DNA of 64,000 bases from Adlercreutzia hattorii. Lineage in GTDB: Bacteria > Actinomycetota > Coriobacteriia > Coriobacteriales > Eggerthellaceae. The position numbers and the translations under genes are program-made. Numbering within the stretch: position 1 is the first letter of the stretch; every line of letters starts with the position of its first letter. The stretch lies in NCBI RefSeq assembly GCF_011405655.1, contig NZ_AP022829.1:1039001-1103000 (forward strand), given 5' to 3'. Of the stretch, positions 1 to 8,371 are shown in pieces. The notes beneath the pieces are model-generated. The model worked only from the letters and a program-made list of their open reading frames with translations. It was not told the origin of the DNA and searched no databases.

Positions 1-484
1 CAAGGAGTACATCCCGTCCATTGACAAGGGCATCCAGGAGGCGCTGAACTCCGGCGTTCTGGCGGGCTATCCCGTCGAGGACGTGAAGGTCGAGCTCATC
101 GACGGCTCCTACCACGATGTCGACTCCTCTGAGGCTGCCTTCAAGGTGGCCGGTTCCATGGCCATCAAGGACGCCCTGCGCAAGTCCAACCCGGTCATCT
201 TGGAGCCGGTCATGGCCGTCGAGGTGGAGACTCCCGAGGAGTACACGGGCTTCGTCATGGGCGACATCCCGTCCCGCCGCGGCCTCATCCAGGGCCAGGA
301 GCAGCGCGGGAGCGCCGTCGTCATCGAGGCGAAGGTGCCTCTGGGCAACATGTTCGGCTACGCGACCGACCTGCGTTCCGGTACGCAGGGCCGCGCCGTG
401 TACACCATGCAGTTCGACTCCTACGAGCCGGTGCCCAAGTCCGTGCAGGACGAGATTATCAGCAAGGCCGGCGGCAACGCCTAA
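1..484 (+). CDS. fusA: Elongation factor G, C-terminal part
   Basis: Open from base 2 to the TAA at 482-484, giving the last 160 residues of EF-G, the GTPase that drives ribosomal translocation; the 5' part lies outside the window. The domain IV signature is clear ([20 protein letters not shown], then DVDSSEAAF), followed by the domain V segment with [16 protein letters not shown]. It precedes rpsJ by 38 bp, the classical str-to-S10 junction. Nothing is odd apart from the window edge. Confidence 0.97.
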   Translation, partial: KEYIPSIDKGIQEALNSGVLAGYPVEDVKVELIDGSYHDVDSSEAAFKVAGSMAIKDALRKSNPVILEPVMAVEVETPEEYTGFVMGDIPSRRGLIQGQEQRGSAVVIEAKVPLGNMFGYATDLRSGTQGRAVYTMQFDSYEPVPKSVQDEIISKAGGNA

Positions 485-522
485 GGCGCCCTCAGAGAAA
501 CTTCTATTTGGAGGTAATGTAA

Positions 523-831
523 GTGGCAAGTCAGAAGATTCGCATCCGTCTCAAGGGATACGATCATGAGATCGTGGATCAGTCCACGCGCCTCATCGTC
601 GATACCGCCCAGAAGACGGGTGCCAAGGTTTCCGGTCCTATTCCGCTGCCGACGGAGCGCAACCTGTATTGCGTCATCCGTGGGCCCCATGTGAATAAGG
701 ACTCCCGCGAGCAGTTCGAGATGCGCACCCACAAGCGCCTGATCGACATCTTGGAGCCGACCCCCAACACGGTTGACTCCCTGATGCGTCTCGATCTCCC
801 CGCTGGCGTTGACATCGAGATCAAGCTGTAA
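523..831 (+). CDS. rpsJ: 30S ribosomal protein S10
   Basis: 102 residues, normal for S10, which sits in the 30S head and also acts as NusE in antitermination. The start is GTG at 523, behind GGAGGT at 510-515; the product begins with [20 protein letters not shown] and ends with the family-typical VDIEIKL. It opens the S10 operon and is followed by rplC after a short gap that contains the rplC ribosome binding site AGGAGG (831-836). Confidence 0.98.
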   Translation: MASQKIRIRLKGYDHEIVDQSTRLIVDTAQKTGAKVSGPIPLPTERNLYCVIRGPHVNKDSREQFEMRTHKRLIDILEPTPNTVDSLMRLDLPAGVDIEIKL

Positions 832-843
832 GGAGGTTTGGGC

Positions 844-1464
844 ATGATTAACGCTATCTATGGCAAGAAGATCGGCATGACCCAGATCTTCGACGACCAG
901 GACCGCATTGTCCCGGTCACCGTTATCCAGGCCGAGCCGAACACCGTGTGCCAGGTGAAGACTGTGGATACCGACGGCTACGAGGCCGTGCAGATGGGCT
1001 TCGGCTACATCAAGCCCCGCCGCGTGAACAAGCCCATGCAGGGCCACTTCGACAAGCAGGGCGCCGAGCCGAAGCGCTACCTGCGCGAGGTCCGCGTGGA
1101 GAACGCCGGCGAGTACAAGGTGGGCGACGAGCAGACCGTCGCGGCCTTCGCCGACGTGAAGAAGGTCGACGTCACGGGCACGTCCAAGGGCAAGGGCTTC
1201 GCGGGCGTCATGAAGCGCTACGGCTTTGCCGGCGGCCCGGGCGGCCACGGCGCGCACTTCCATCGCGCCCCCGGTTCCGTGGGCCAGTGCGCCACGCCGT
1301 CCCGCGTGTTCAAGGGCCTGCGTCTCCCGGGTCACATGGGCTGCGACACCGTCACTGTGAAGAACCTCGAGGTTGTTCGCATCGACGAGGAGCAGAACCT
1401 CATCCTGGTCAAGGGTGCGGTGCCCGGCGGCAAGAACGGCATCGTCCGCGTCCGCATGGCTTAA
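844..1464 (+). CDS. rplC: 50S ribosomal protein L3
   Basis: 207 residues from ATG 844. An in-frame TTG at 838 is only 1 nt from the AGGAGG at 831-836, so ATG 844 (7 nt spacing) is the better start. The product carries the L3 core: [15 protein letters not shown] at the N-terminus and the [20 protein letters not shown] loop that reaches toward the peptidyl transferase centre. It is the second gene of the S10 operon. Confidence 0.98.
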   Translation: MINAIYGKKIGMTQIFDDQDRIVPVTVIQAEPNTVCQVKTVDTDGYEAVQMGFGYIKPRRVNKPMQGHFDKQGAEPKRYLREVRVENAGEYKVGDEQTVAAFADVKKVDVTGTSKGKGFAGVMKRYGFAGGPGGHGAHFHRAPGSVGQCATPSRVFKGLRLPGHMGCDTVTVKNLEVVRIDEEQNLILVKGAVPGGKNGIVRVRMA

Positions 1465-1498
1465 TTGAAACGATCGGTAACAAGGAGTTACAGCAACT

Positions 1499-2125
1499 AT
1501 GGCAACTATTGAGATTAAGGACGTGAAGGGCGCTGCCGCCGGCACGGTCGAGCTTTCCGACGCCGTGTTCGCCATCGAGCCGAACGTGCCTGTGATGCAT
1601 CGCACCGTGAAGGCGCAGCAGGCATCCTGGCGCCAGGGCACCGCCAACACGCGCACCCGCGGCATGGTTCGCGGCGGCGGCAAGAAGCCGTGGCGTCAGA
1701 AGGGCACCGGCCGTGCCCGTCAGGGTACCATCCGCGCTCCCCAGTGGGTCGGCGGCGGTACCGTGTTCGGCCCCCACACCCGCAGCTACGACCAGAAGGT
1801 CAACAAGAAGGAGATCAAGCTGGCCATGCGCTCGGCTCTCTCCGCCAAGCTGGCCGACGGCGAGCTGTTCATTGTGAAGGACATGGACTTCGAGAAGCCC
1901 TGCACCAAGGATGCCGTGGCGCTCATCAAGGCGCTGGGGCTGGAGGGCAAGCGCATCTGCGTGGTCATCGGCAACGAGGACATCGAGGCCTTCCTCTCCT
2001 TCCGCAACATCCCCGAGGTGAACATTCTGCCGGTGGGCGATATCAACACCTACGAGCTGGTCGACAACAAGGCCCTCGTTATCGCCGAGCCGTGCCTGGC
2101 CCGCATTGAGGAGGTGCTTGCATAA
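1499..2125 (+). CDS. rplD: 50S ribosomal protein L4
   Basis: 208 residues, normal length. The extended loop has the L4 signature around WRQKGTGRARQGTIRAPQW. In enterobacteria L4 autoregulates the S10 operon; no matching leader can be examined here because the operon start is close behind fusA. The start ATG 1499 follows AAGGAG at 1482-1487. The stop overlaps the rplW start (TAATG at 2123-2127), implying translational coupling. Confidence 0.98.
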   Translation: MATIEIKDVKGAAAGTVELSDAVFAIEPNVPVMHRTVKAQQASWRQGTANTRTRGMVRGGGKKPWRQKGTGRARQGTIRAPQWVGGGTVFGPHTRSYDQKVNKKEIKLAMRSALSAKLADGELFIVKDMDFEKPCTKDAVALIKALGLEGKRICVVIGNEDIEAFLSFRNIPEVNILPVGDINTYELVDNKALVIAEPCLARIEEVLA

Positions 2126-2412
2126 TGGAGAAGGATCCCCGCGACGTCATCATCCGCCCCGTCATCACGGAGCACAGCTACGACGCTATGGAGAACAACG
2201 TCTACACCTTCGAGGTGGCCAAGGACGCCAACAAGGTTGAGATTCGCCAGGCCATCGAGGCTATCTTCAACGTGAAGGTGGTCAAGGTGAACACCCTGAA
2301 CGTGAAGTCGAAGCCGAAGCGCGTCCGCTACCAGGAGGGTCGCACCCGCACCTGGAAGAAGGCCATGGTCACTCTGGCCGAGGGCGAGACCATCGAGATC
2401 TTCGCTTCCTAG
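2125..2412 (+). CDS. rplW: 50S ribosomal protein L23
   Basis: 95 residues. L23 lines the exit tunnel and is the docking site for trigger factor and SRP. The motif DVIIRPVITEHSYD and the RYQEGRTRTWKKAMV segment are typical. Translation is coupled to rplD by a TAATG overlap. In almost all bacteria rplB follows directly; here an intrinsic terminator follows and rplB lies about 33.9 kb away. Confidence 0.97.
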   Translation: MEKDPRDVIIRPVITEHSYDAMENNVYTFEVAKDANKVEIRQAIEAIFNVKVVKVNTLNVKSKPKRVRYQEGRTRTWKKAMVTLAEGETIEIFAS

Positions 2413-2456
2413 CTTCAAGCGCTCATCGCGCCAAGGGCCGAAAGCCCGAGAAACCC

Positions 2457-2487
2457 AGGCCGGCTCCCGCAAGGGGCCGGCCTTTTT
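2457..2487 (+). terminator. Intrinsic terminator after rplW
   Basis: The arms AGGCCGGC (2457-2464) and GCCGGCCT (2476-2483) are exact complements. An inner CCC-GCAA-GGG cap extends the stem, and a run of T begins at 2483. It closes the first half of the S10 operon, so rplW and rplB are not cotranscribed here. Confidence 0.88.
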
Positions 2488-2630
2488 GCTGCAATTGCAG
2501 CTTGATCTGCTTCAACGGGACTGGCCTGTGAGCTCACTGGAAGCACTTCGACTTCTCGCTAGCTTTGGCATGGCTGCATGCAAGGAGGCTTCTGAAAGCA
2601 GACGAGGCCTTGGATGCAAAAAGCACTAAT

Positions 2631-2834
2631 TTCGGAAATAGATGGAAGTTTCGAGCGCCGAGAGCGCTGGATTCGGAAATAGATGCGAGTTTCGAGCACG
2701 AAAGAGCTGCATTGTGCCTAAAATGACGCTCTAAACTCGTAACTGTTTCCGGGGAGGGTCGCTTCAGCGCTCTAAACTCCCATTTATTTCCGAAAGATGC
2801 TGCTTTGCCGCTCAAAATTCCTGTCTATTTCCGG
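2631..2834. repeat. Five copies of a 28-nt intergenic repeat, two direct and three inverted
   Basis: Copies lie at 2631-2658 and 2672-2699 (forward) and at 2725-2752, 2767-2794 and 2807-2834 (reverse complement). The shared core is CGGAAATAGATG followed by AGTTTCGAGCG, with the reverse copies reading about CGCTCTAAACT...ATTTCCG. Start-to-start distances are 41, 53, 42 and 40 bp. No coding potential is supported in this 2488-2870 stretch; function unknown. Confidence 0.75.
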
Positions 2835-2877
2835 GGGGGGTGTCTCAAGAGTCTGAGAACCAAGGGGATATGAGAAA

Positions 2878-2907
2878 GGCCCCGCAAACACGAGGGCTTG
2901 CGGGGCC
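2878..2907 (-). terminator. Intrinsic terminator for the minus-strand cytochrome module
   Basis: A perfect 10-bp stem, GGCCCCGCAA (2878-2887) with TTGCGGGGCC (2898-2907). Read on the minus strand it is followed by TTTCTC. It lies about 60 bp past the stop of the small cysteine-rich gene that ends the module. Confidence 0.75.
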
Positions 2908-2966
2908 GATGAGGTTTCCGCATCCAGGGTGTCGCGGGCGATGGCCTGGATGCGGGCGATGACGGC

Positions 2967-3461
2967 CTAGGCGCAGGCCATCTGAACGAGGGTTTCCAGA
3001 GAGACGCCCTCGACCTCGGCGTTGGCGATGGCGCCGCCGCCGGCAACGTTGGTAGCGCAGGAGCAGGCCATCACGTAGGAGGTCGCTTCCTCCTCGCCGG
3101 CCAGCTCGTCCACGGTGGTCGTGAACGAGGCGTTGGGGCCCGCCACGGTGACGGCCGCGGCCTTGACGGCCTCGCAGCCGTACGTGGGCAGCGACGCGCA
3201 TAGCGTGGCGGCCGCCTTGCAGAAGACGCCGCTTATCTCGGCGTTGGAGGACACGGCGTCCTGCGTGTAGCTAAAGGTTCCCTCCACGGCGCGCGCCGGG
3301 GCCTCGGTGTCTGCGGCGTCTGCGGCAGCCAGGGTGGTCGCAGCGGCTGGAGCGGCTGCCGCGGGTTCGATGGTAGCGGCCTGGGCCACGCCGGCGCCTC
3401 CGGAGATGAGGGCCACCGCGCTCATCACGCCGCCGATGGTCCTAACAGTTTGAGATTTCAT
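2967..3461 (-). CDS. Secreted cysteine-rich protein resembling the N-terminal half of a SUOX-fold Mo domain (copy 1)
   Basis: 164 residues. A Sec signal peptide (about residues 1-28, cleavage after AQA) is followed by an Ala/Pro-rich linker and a domain with about seven cysteines. The C-terminal segment ACSCATNVAGGGAIANAEVE and then GVSLETLVQ matches, position for position, the Mo-ligand cysteine loop of the neighbouring cytochrome-Mo enzyme (ALACATNGRGG..VSN....GVSVAYLIE). The cysteine near residue 135 is the counterpart of the Mo-binding cysteine. The protein stops where a complete sulfite-oxidase fold would continue, so it looks like a detached half domain. It lies 19 bp downstream of the triheme-Mo gene on the same strand and is probably cotranscribed. 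A close paralogue is at 7855-8352. No function is known; a Mo-cofactor chaperone, subunit or decoy are all possible. Confidence 0.75.
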   Translation of the reverse strand: MKSQTVRTIGGVMSAVALISGGAGVAQAATIEPAAAAPAAATTLAAADAADTEAPARAVEGTFSYTQDAVSSNAEISGVFCKAAATLCASLPTYGCEAVKAAAVTVAGPNASFTTTVDELAGEEEATSYVMACSCATNVAGGGAIANAEVEGVSLETLVQMACA

Positions 3462-3480
3462 GGAATGTCACCGTTCCTTT

Positions 3481-5067
3481 CTATTCCTCGACGTTCACGA
3501 ACAGCGTGACGGGCTTCTTCATCTGGACGCCGTTCACGTCTGTGGCCTGCAGCTTCACCTGGTACTTGCCCGCCTTGCTCGGCGTCCAATCCAGGGAATA
3601 GGTGACCCACTGGAACGGATCGAAGTCGGTGACCTGATCGGCGATCTTCACGTCTTGCCAGGTCTTGCCCATGTCGAAGCTGAAGTTGACGCTGGCCAGG
3701 TCTCCCACGACGCGGTTCCAACTGTACACGGCACCGGTCAGGGTCACCGGCTCGCCCACCTTGGCGGTGACACCGTCTTCCTGGAACCACATGCCGTTGA
3801 TGGGATAGCTTGGGGAGGGCTCGTCGGATTCGGCCATCATCGGGCCCTGGAAGAACGCCTCGTCCTGGGTGAAGTCGATCGACTTGATGTGCTTCACCTG
3901 ACGGGCGCCGGGGTTGCCCAGGGATACGAGGGTCATGGGGGCGCCGTCATCCTGGCTTAAGTCCTCGCCGTAGTACTTCAGGGCGATATAGGCGTTCTCG
4001 GTGTAGGTGCTCGCCTCCAGGTTCATGGGCGGGAAGGCCTGCCAGCCGTCGTAGCCCGTGGCGTTCACGGCGTTCACGCCGTCGGCCAAACCTCCGCACT
4101 GCTCGATGAGGTAGGCCACCGACACACCGGACATGGGGATGTTGGACACGAGCGAGCCGCCGCGGCCGTTGGTGGCGCAGGCGAGCGCCATGGTGAACTC
4201 GGTCTGGGGCATGGCAAGAAGTTCGGCCTTCGTGAACGAGCGGGGGTTCTTCACGCCGGTGAGGCTTACGGTGTTCTCCTCGCTGCACACGGCATCGAAG
4301 CTGAAGGGCTCGCCGTTCTTCTCGGTGACCTCGGGGCCCCAGTTGTTCACGATGAACACGTCGTCGTGATCGGTGACGGCCTGGTCGAGCTTGACATCGA
4401 TGGCGGGCGCCTCGTCCTGGGTCATGCCGTTCACAAATCCGCCGAAGAAGCCGCGGGAGTCGACCCAAGCCTGCTCCATCTCGTTGCCGTCGATGTTCGG
4501 GTAGCCGCCCAGCGCCGGCTCATCGTAGAAGTCGTCCCACAGCACCAGCTGATAGTCGCCCTGGCCGCCGGCGGAGTTCATGGCATGGCAGCTCCAGCAG
4601 TTGCCGTTGGCCTCTTGGAAGACCTTGCTGCCATAGTGGGCCGCATGGATGAGGTCGCCCAGATACGGGCCGGTGAGCGCCGTATGGCCGCGATGGCACG
4701 GCTCGCAGTCCTGGTAGGTGAGGGCCTTGTCGTAGCCCACGTGGGTCAGGATGTGCTTGTAGCCGTCCTTCATGTTCATGACATCCCACAGATCCTCGTG
4801 GCACGCATTGCAGCCGCGGTTGCCCGCGTTCAGCATGTCGGTGGTGCTGAAGGTGTCGTTGAAGTTCCCAGAGGTCCTATCAGTGAAGTCCGGGTACATT
4901 GACGGCGCGGCCTCCTCCGTCGCCTCCGCATCTCCGCCCGTCGCGGCCATGCTCGTGGTGGCTTGGGGCGCGCACCCCCACAGCGCGAGCGCCAGGGCTG
5001 CTACGGCCGCCATCACGGCTACGGCCACGAGCAAGCGGGACGTGCCCTTGCTTTCTTGTGCTTTCAT
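3481..5067 (-). CDS. Triheme cytochrome c fused to SUOX-family molybdopterin domain, lipoprotein (copy 1)
   Basis: 528 residues. A hydrophobic N-terminus ends in the lipobox LWGC (Cys32), predicting a lipoprotein on the outer face of the membrane. Three c-type heme motifs follow: CNACH (86-90), CEPCH (121-125) and CWSCH (157-161). From about residue 230 there is an oxidoreductase molybdopterin-binding domain of the sulfite oxidase/YedY family. Its Mo-ligand cysteine is expected at Cys297 in LACATNGRGG. The C-terminus has an Ig-like dimerisation domain (VNFSFDMGKTWQDV, DWTPSKAGKYQVKLQ). The layout suggests an extracytoplasmic reductase or oxidase that passes electrons through its own hemes; the substrate is unknown. 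ATG 5067 has a strong GGAGAAGAGG leader. The gene is divergent from a LuxR regulator and paralogous to 8372-9967. Confidence 0.88.
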   Translation of the reverse strand: MKAQESKGTSRLLVAVAVMAAVAALALALWGCAPQATTSMAATGGDAEATEEAAPSMYPDFTDRTSGNFNDTFSTTDMLNAGNRGCNACHEDLWDVMNMKDGYKHILTHVGYDKALTYQDCEPCHRGHTALTGPYLGDLIHAAHYGSKVFQEANGNCWSCHAMNSAGGQGDYQLVLWDDFYDEPALGGYPNIDGNEMEQAWVDSRGFFGGFVNGMTQDEAPAIDVKLDQAVTDHDDVFIVNNWGPEVTEKNGEPFSFDAVCSEENTVSLTGVKNPRSFTKAELLAMPQTEFTMALACATNGRGGSLVSNIPMSGVSVAYLIEQCGGLADGVNAVNATGYDGWQAFPPMNLEASTYTENAYIALKYYGEDLSQDDGAPMTLVSLGNPGARQVKHIKSIDFTQDEAFFQGPMMAESDEPSPSYPINGMWFQEDGVTAKVGEPVTLTGAVYSWNRVVGDLASVNFSFDMGKTWQDVKIADQVTDFDPFQWVTYSLDWTPSKAGKYQVKLQATDVNGVQMKKPVTLFVNVEE

Positions 5068-5186
5068 CCTCTTCTCCTTCCTTTCCGTTGAAGATGTTTG
5101 CCTTTCGCCGATCGGGGCGCATCAAGGGAGGCGTGGTGCGCCCCAGCCGGCAAGCGTCACTTTAAATGCGGGCGGCCGATTGAAAA

Positions 5187-5235
5187 TCAGCAACGTTTGT
5201 TGAGGTTGGTCAGCCATCTCAACAACTCTTGTTGA
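5187..5235. promoter_or_regulatory. Paired 7-3-7 palindromes between cytochrome gene and LuxR regulator
   Basis: TCAGCAA-CGT-TTGTTGA (5187-5203) and TCAACAA-CTC-TTGTTGA (5219-5235; exact 7-bp arms). Their centres are 32 bp apart, three helical turns, in the divergent region 5068-5393. They are good candidates for the binding sites of the adjacent LuxR-type regulator. The second module has a palindrome of the same geometry at 10114-10130. The rest of this intergenic region shows no gene. Confidence 0.6.
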
Positions 5236-5393
5236 TTTCAGGGAAATGCCAGATGATATGATTGAGTCGGCTGAATAGCGCTCGGCGAGGCGCCTCGAGG
5301 GTCGCAAGAGGTTGCGTCGGCGATGGCGGCCCGCGGGCGCTTCGTGTTGCGCTGGAAAGAGAGAACCGGTTGCGAGGGGTGGGGTTGAGGAAC

Positions 5394-6989
5394 GTGGATG
5401 AGGCAGGGAAGACGACGGCCCGCGCGCTGAGGACATTCGAGGGGGCGCCGAAGGGCTATTGGTGGATCGTCGGGGCGCTCGTGGCGCTGGCGTCGGCCGC
5501 CATGCTTCTGCACGAATCGGGAAGCTGGATGCTCGATCTCGCGCCGCTGTGGGGCGCGTCGGTCAACATCCGCGCCTTCTCCTGCGACGCCCATTCGCTC
5601 GGACTCGTCTTCGGCTATGCGGTAACGCAGATCAATGGACGGAAGTTCGCCCGCCTGGTCGGCGACGGCCTGTTCTGGCTCATCTTCTTCATCGCGCAAG
5701 TGGGCAACGTCCTTCTGTTCTATGGCTGTCTTACGGTGCTGGACGCGCCCTTCGCCATCGTTGCCGTGCAGTTTGTTGGCGCCGCCTCGGGGGCATGGTT
5801 TTTCGTGGCCGCCAGCCAGGTGGCGTGCATGGTCGGCCCCGCGCTGTTCATGGGCACCATCGTGGCCGTGGTGGCGCTGACCACCCTCATCGTCCAGGGT
5901 CTGTTCAGCATGCTGGAGGCCACCTCGCCTCTGCTGGTCTCAGAGCTTCTGCATCTGGGGCTGGTGGTGGCAGCGGGGCTGTGCCTCGTGAAGGCCATGG
6001 CGCCGGGCTCCTGCTTTCCCGAGAGCTACCGTCGCTCGTTTGCGCCCATTCGCACCCGCGAGGACGGAGGAGGGGAGACGACGGAAGAAAAAAGGGGAAG
6101 TGCTTCCAGCGACCGACGGCCGGATGACCTCGCGCCCTCGCGCCGACGGGCGCCCCTGTGCGTCCGACTCTTCGTCATCGTCGGCTCCTACGGTATAGTG
6201 TTCGGCTTTCTCCACGTCATTCCGCTGGCGCTGCCCTTGGGCGTCGTGGCGCGGGTGGCCTCGTTTCTGGTGGGGGCTGTCGTCGCGCTTGCGCTCTTCA
6301 TCGTTACGCTCCGTCGCGGGCGCCCCGTGGACGTGTCGCTCATTTGGAACCGCTTCTACCGCTTCGTGTTCCCCGTGGTCTGCGTGGCGGCGCTCTTGGG
6401 TCCTCTCACCAACAGCAGCGAGTTTCTGCCGGCTCTTATCATGCAGGCCTGCGCCCTCTACTACTTCGATGCGCTGCTCGCCATGGCCTGCTCGGTCATC
6501 GGCCAGGCCATTAACGCCGCTCCGTCCCAGGTGTTCGGACGGGCCTTCCTCATTCGATCGATCGGCTTTCTGCTCGGCAATCTCGTCGGCAGCACGGTGT
6601 ACGAGCGCGTAGTGCTGGATGCCGCGGCCTTCTCCGTCATCGGCACGGCGGTGTTCGTCCTGCTTGTGCTCGTCACCTTCAACATGAACTCGGAGAAGTA
6701 CGCCAAGACGGTTTGGGGCCTTCTGCCCCACGAGGATCCGCGCGGCCGCTACGAGCGCACCCGCGATGAGCGCTGCGCGGCTCTGGCGGATCAGTTCGGC
6801 CTGACCGAGCGCGAGGCCGAGGTGCTGCGCCTGCTCGCCCGCAACAAGCGTCCCCGCGAGATCAGCGACGTGCTGGTGGTGTCGGTGGCCACGGTGCGCT
6901 CGCACGTTCATGCCATTTACACGAAGACGGGCGTGCACTCGGCCGCCGAGCTGGTGAAGCTTGTAGAATGTCCCCAGGACAAAAACTAG
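5394..6989 (+). CDS. Multi-TM membrane protein with C-terminal LuxR HTH (regulator 1)
   Basis: About 531 residues from GTG 5394. In-frame GTG 5379 and TTG 5385 are alternatives; TTG 5385 has the better spacing to GAGGGG at 5374, while 5394 matches the paralogue's N-terminus. Many hydrophobic segments (roughly ten to twelve) form an MFS-like membrane part split by a charged loop, and the last 65 residues are a LuxR-type HTH (LTEREAEVLRLLARNKRPRE, VATVRSHVHAIYTKTGVHS). Such membrane LuxR proteins are common next to reductase genes in Eggerthellaceae and are thought to sense the reductase substrate. It is divergent from the triheme-Mo gene, its likely target. Confidence 0.85.
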   Translation: MDEAGKTTARALRTFEGAPKGYWWIVGALVALASAAMLLHESGSWMLDLAPLWGASVNIRAFSCDAHSLGLVFGYAVTQINGRKFARLVGDGLFWLIFFIAQVGNVLLFYGCLTVLDAPFAIVAVQFVGAASGAWFFVAASQVACMVGPALFMGTIVAVVALTTLIVQGLFSMLEATSPLLVSELLHLGLVVAAGLCLVKAMAPGSCFPESYRRSFAPIRTREDGGGETTEEKRGSASSDRRPDDLAPSRRRAPLCVRLFVIVGSYGIVFGFLHVIPLALPLGVVARVASFLVGAVVALALFIVTLRRGRPVDVSLIWNRFYRFVFPVVCVAALLGPLTNSSEFLPALIMQACALYYFDALLAMACSVIGQAINAAPSQVFGRAFLIRSIGFLLGNLVGSTVYERVVLDAAAFSVIGTAVFVLLVLVTFNMNSEKYAKTVWGLLPHEDPRGRYERTRDERCAALADQFGLTEREAEVLRLLARNKRPREISDVLVVSVATVRSHVHAIYTKTGVHSAAELVKLVECPQDKN

Positions 6990-7003
6990 AGAAGGGGATT
7001 GCC

Positions 7004-7678
7004 GTGGAAAAGGAGCGTGCGGAAGGCCTGGCGGCTCGTGCGGAGGAGGCCGTGGAAGGCGCGACGGCTCGGGTTGCTGCCGAGGGAGGCGACGGTGCCG
7101 CGGTCGTTAGCGACCCGGAGAAGTGCAACACCGTCACGTTCGTGGGGGCCGACGGGATGGAGCAGAGCTTCCCTCTGGACTTTTTGCTGGAGCGCGGCGC
7201 CATCGTGGCCAACCGCGTGAACGGCGAGGACATCATGAGCGTCATGGGCGCTACCAATCAGCTGTGGGTGCCGGGGCTGCCGGCCAAGTACTTCGTGCGC
7301 GACATCCGCGAGATCCGTTTCACCAATGAGGAGGTGCCCCCGGTCATCGGGCCGTTCGTCGACGACGGCCACGACTACACCAACCGCCCCAACGTGGCGG
7401 CGAAGGCGGAGTACGTGGGGCGCGTTGGCGAACCCATGGAGTTTTCCGGCTGGGCCCACGACTTCGACAAGCGCATCATCGCCGTGGAGTTCTCGCTCGA
7501 TAACGGCGAGCATTGGACGCGCTACGATTTGGGCGACACCACGGCCGACCGCTGGGTGTCCTGGACCTTCGCCTGGACGCCCGAGGCCTCTGGCGCCTAC
7601 CAGATGAAGGTGCGCTCGGTGAACGAGGACGGCGACGCGTCCCCTATCGCCGCCGTGCACACCTTCGAGGTGTTGTAA
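7004..7678 (+). CDS. Stand-alone C-terminal half of a SUOX-type Mo oxidoreductase
   Basis: 224 residues from GTG 7004, behind GAAGGGG at 6991-6997; an upstream ATG at 6968 would overlap the LuxR gene. After a charged, signal-less N-terminus the protein enters the molybdopterin domain only at its second half (VTFVGADGMEQSFPLDFLLE, then VNGEDI and LWVPGLPAKYFVRDI). It finishes with the Ig-like dimerisation domain (VEFSLDNGEHWTRY, FAWTPEASGAYQMKVRS). The half with the Mo-ligand cysteine is absent. It is probably cotranscribed with the LuxR gene and is convergent with the small secreted protein that resembles the missing half. It could be a truncated remnant, but the reading frame is intact and codon use is normal. 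Cytoplasmic location is inferred from the lack of a signal. Confidence 0.7.
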   Translation: MEKERAEGLAARAEEAVEGATARVAAEGGDGAAVVSDPEKCNTVTFVGADGMEQSFPLDFLLERGAIVANRVNGEDIMSVMGATNQLWVPGLPAKYFVRDIREIRFTNEEVPPVIGPFVDDGHDYTNRPNVAAKAEYVGRVGEPMEFSGWAHDFDKRIIAVEFSLDNGEHWTRYDLGDTTADRWVSWTFAWTPEASGAYQMKVRSVNEDGDASPIAAVHTFEVL

Positions 7679-7784
7679 GACGCGAGCTGCGTTGATCTAT
7701 GCTAACGAGGGGTATCTCTCGATGACGCGACTCGATCTTTCTGCAGGGCCGCAATAGGGCCGTAATATCCGCGCAGCGCGCAAA

Positions 7785-7817
7785 CGGGCCCCGGAAGGGG
7801 GAGGCTTCCGGGACCCG
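7785..7817. terminator. Hairpin between convergent genes
   Basis: CGGGCCCCGGAAG (7785-7797) pairs with CTTCCGGGACCCG (7805-7817) with one mismatch. It lies between the convergent half-domain gene (stop 7678) and the small secreted protein gene (stop at 7855). T runs on both sides are weak, so it is a candidate bidirectional terminator only. Confidence 0.5.
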
Positions 7818-7854
7818 TAGGGGAGGGGTAAGGAAAGGTTTGGTGTGAGGCGCT

Positions 7855-8352
7855 CTAGGCGCAGGCCATCTGCACAAGGGTCTCCAGCGAGACGCCCTCG
7901 ACCTCGGCGTTGGCGATGGCGCCGCCGCCGGCGACGTTGGTGGCGCAGGAGCAGGCCATCACGTAGGAGGCCGCCCCCTCCTCGCCGGCCAGCTCGTCCG
8001 CGGTGGCCGTGAACGAGGCGCCGGGGCCCGCCACGGTGATGGCCGCGGCCTTGGCGGTCTCGCAGCCGTAGGTGGGCAGCGACGCGCACAGCGTGGCCGC
8101 CGCCTTGCAGAACACCCCGCTGATCTCGGCGTTGGCGGTCACGGCGTCCTGATCGTAGCTGAAGGAGCCCTCCACGGTGCGTGCGCCGGGGGCCTCGGGG
8201 GCCGCGGAGTCCGAGGCAGCCGTGACGACCGGCATGGCCGGCGCGGGCGCGGCCGAATCTACCGTGGCGGCCTGGGCCACGCCGGCGCCCCCGGAGATGA
8301 GGGCCACGGCGCTCATCACGCCGCCGAGTGTCTTAATCGTTTGGGATTTCAT
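7855..8352 (-). CDS. Secreted cysteine-rich protein resembling the N-terminal half of a SUOX-fold Mo domain (copy 2)
   Basis: 165 residues from ATG 8352 (MKSQTIKTLGGVMSAVALIS). It is closely similar to the protein at 2967-3461. Signal peptide and mature C-terminal domain are nearly identical (ISGVFCKAAATLCASLPTYG and the ACSCATN loop), whereas the Ala/Pro linker after the signal peptide differs. A longer frame extends upstream to 8625 inside the cytochrome gene but has no ribosome binding site; AAAGGGA precedes ATG 8352. It follows the second triheme-Mo gene by 19 bp, repeating the gene order of copy 1. Conservation in two modules argues that it has a function tied to that enzyme. Confidence 0.75.
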   Translation of the reverse strand: MKSQTIKTLGGVMSAVALISGGAGVAQAATVDSAAPAPAMPVVTAASDSAAPEAPGARTVEGSFSYDQDAVTANAEISGVFCKAAATLCASLPTYGCETAKAAAITVAGPGASFTATADELAGEEGAASYVMACSCATNVAGGGAIANAEVEGVSLETLVQMACA

Positions 8353-8371
8353 GAACGTCACCGTCCCTTTC

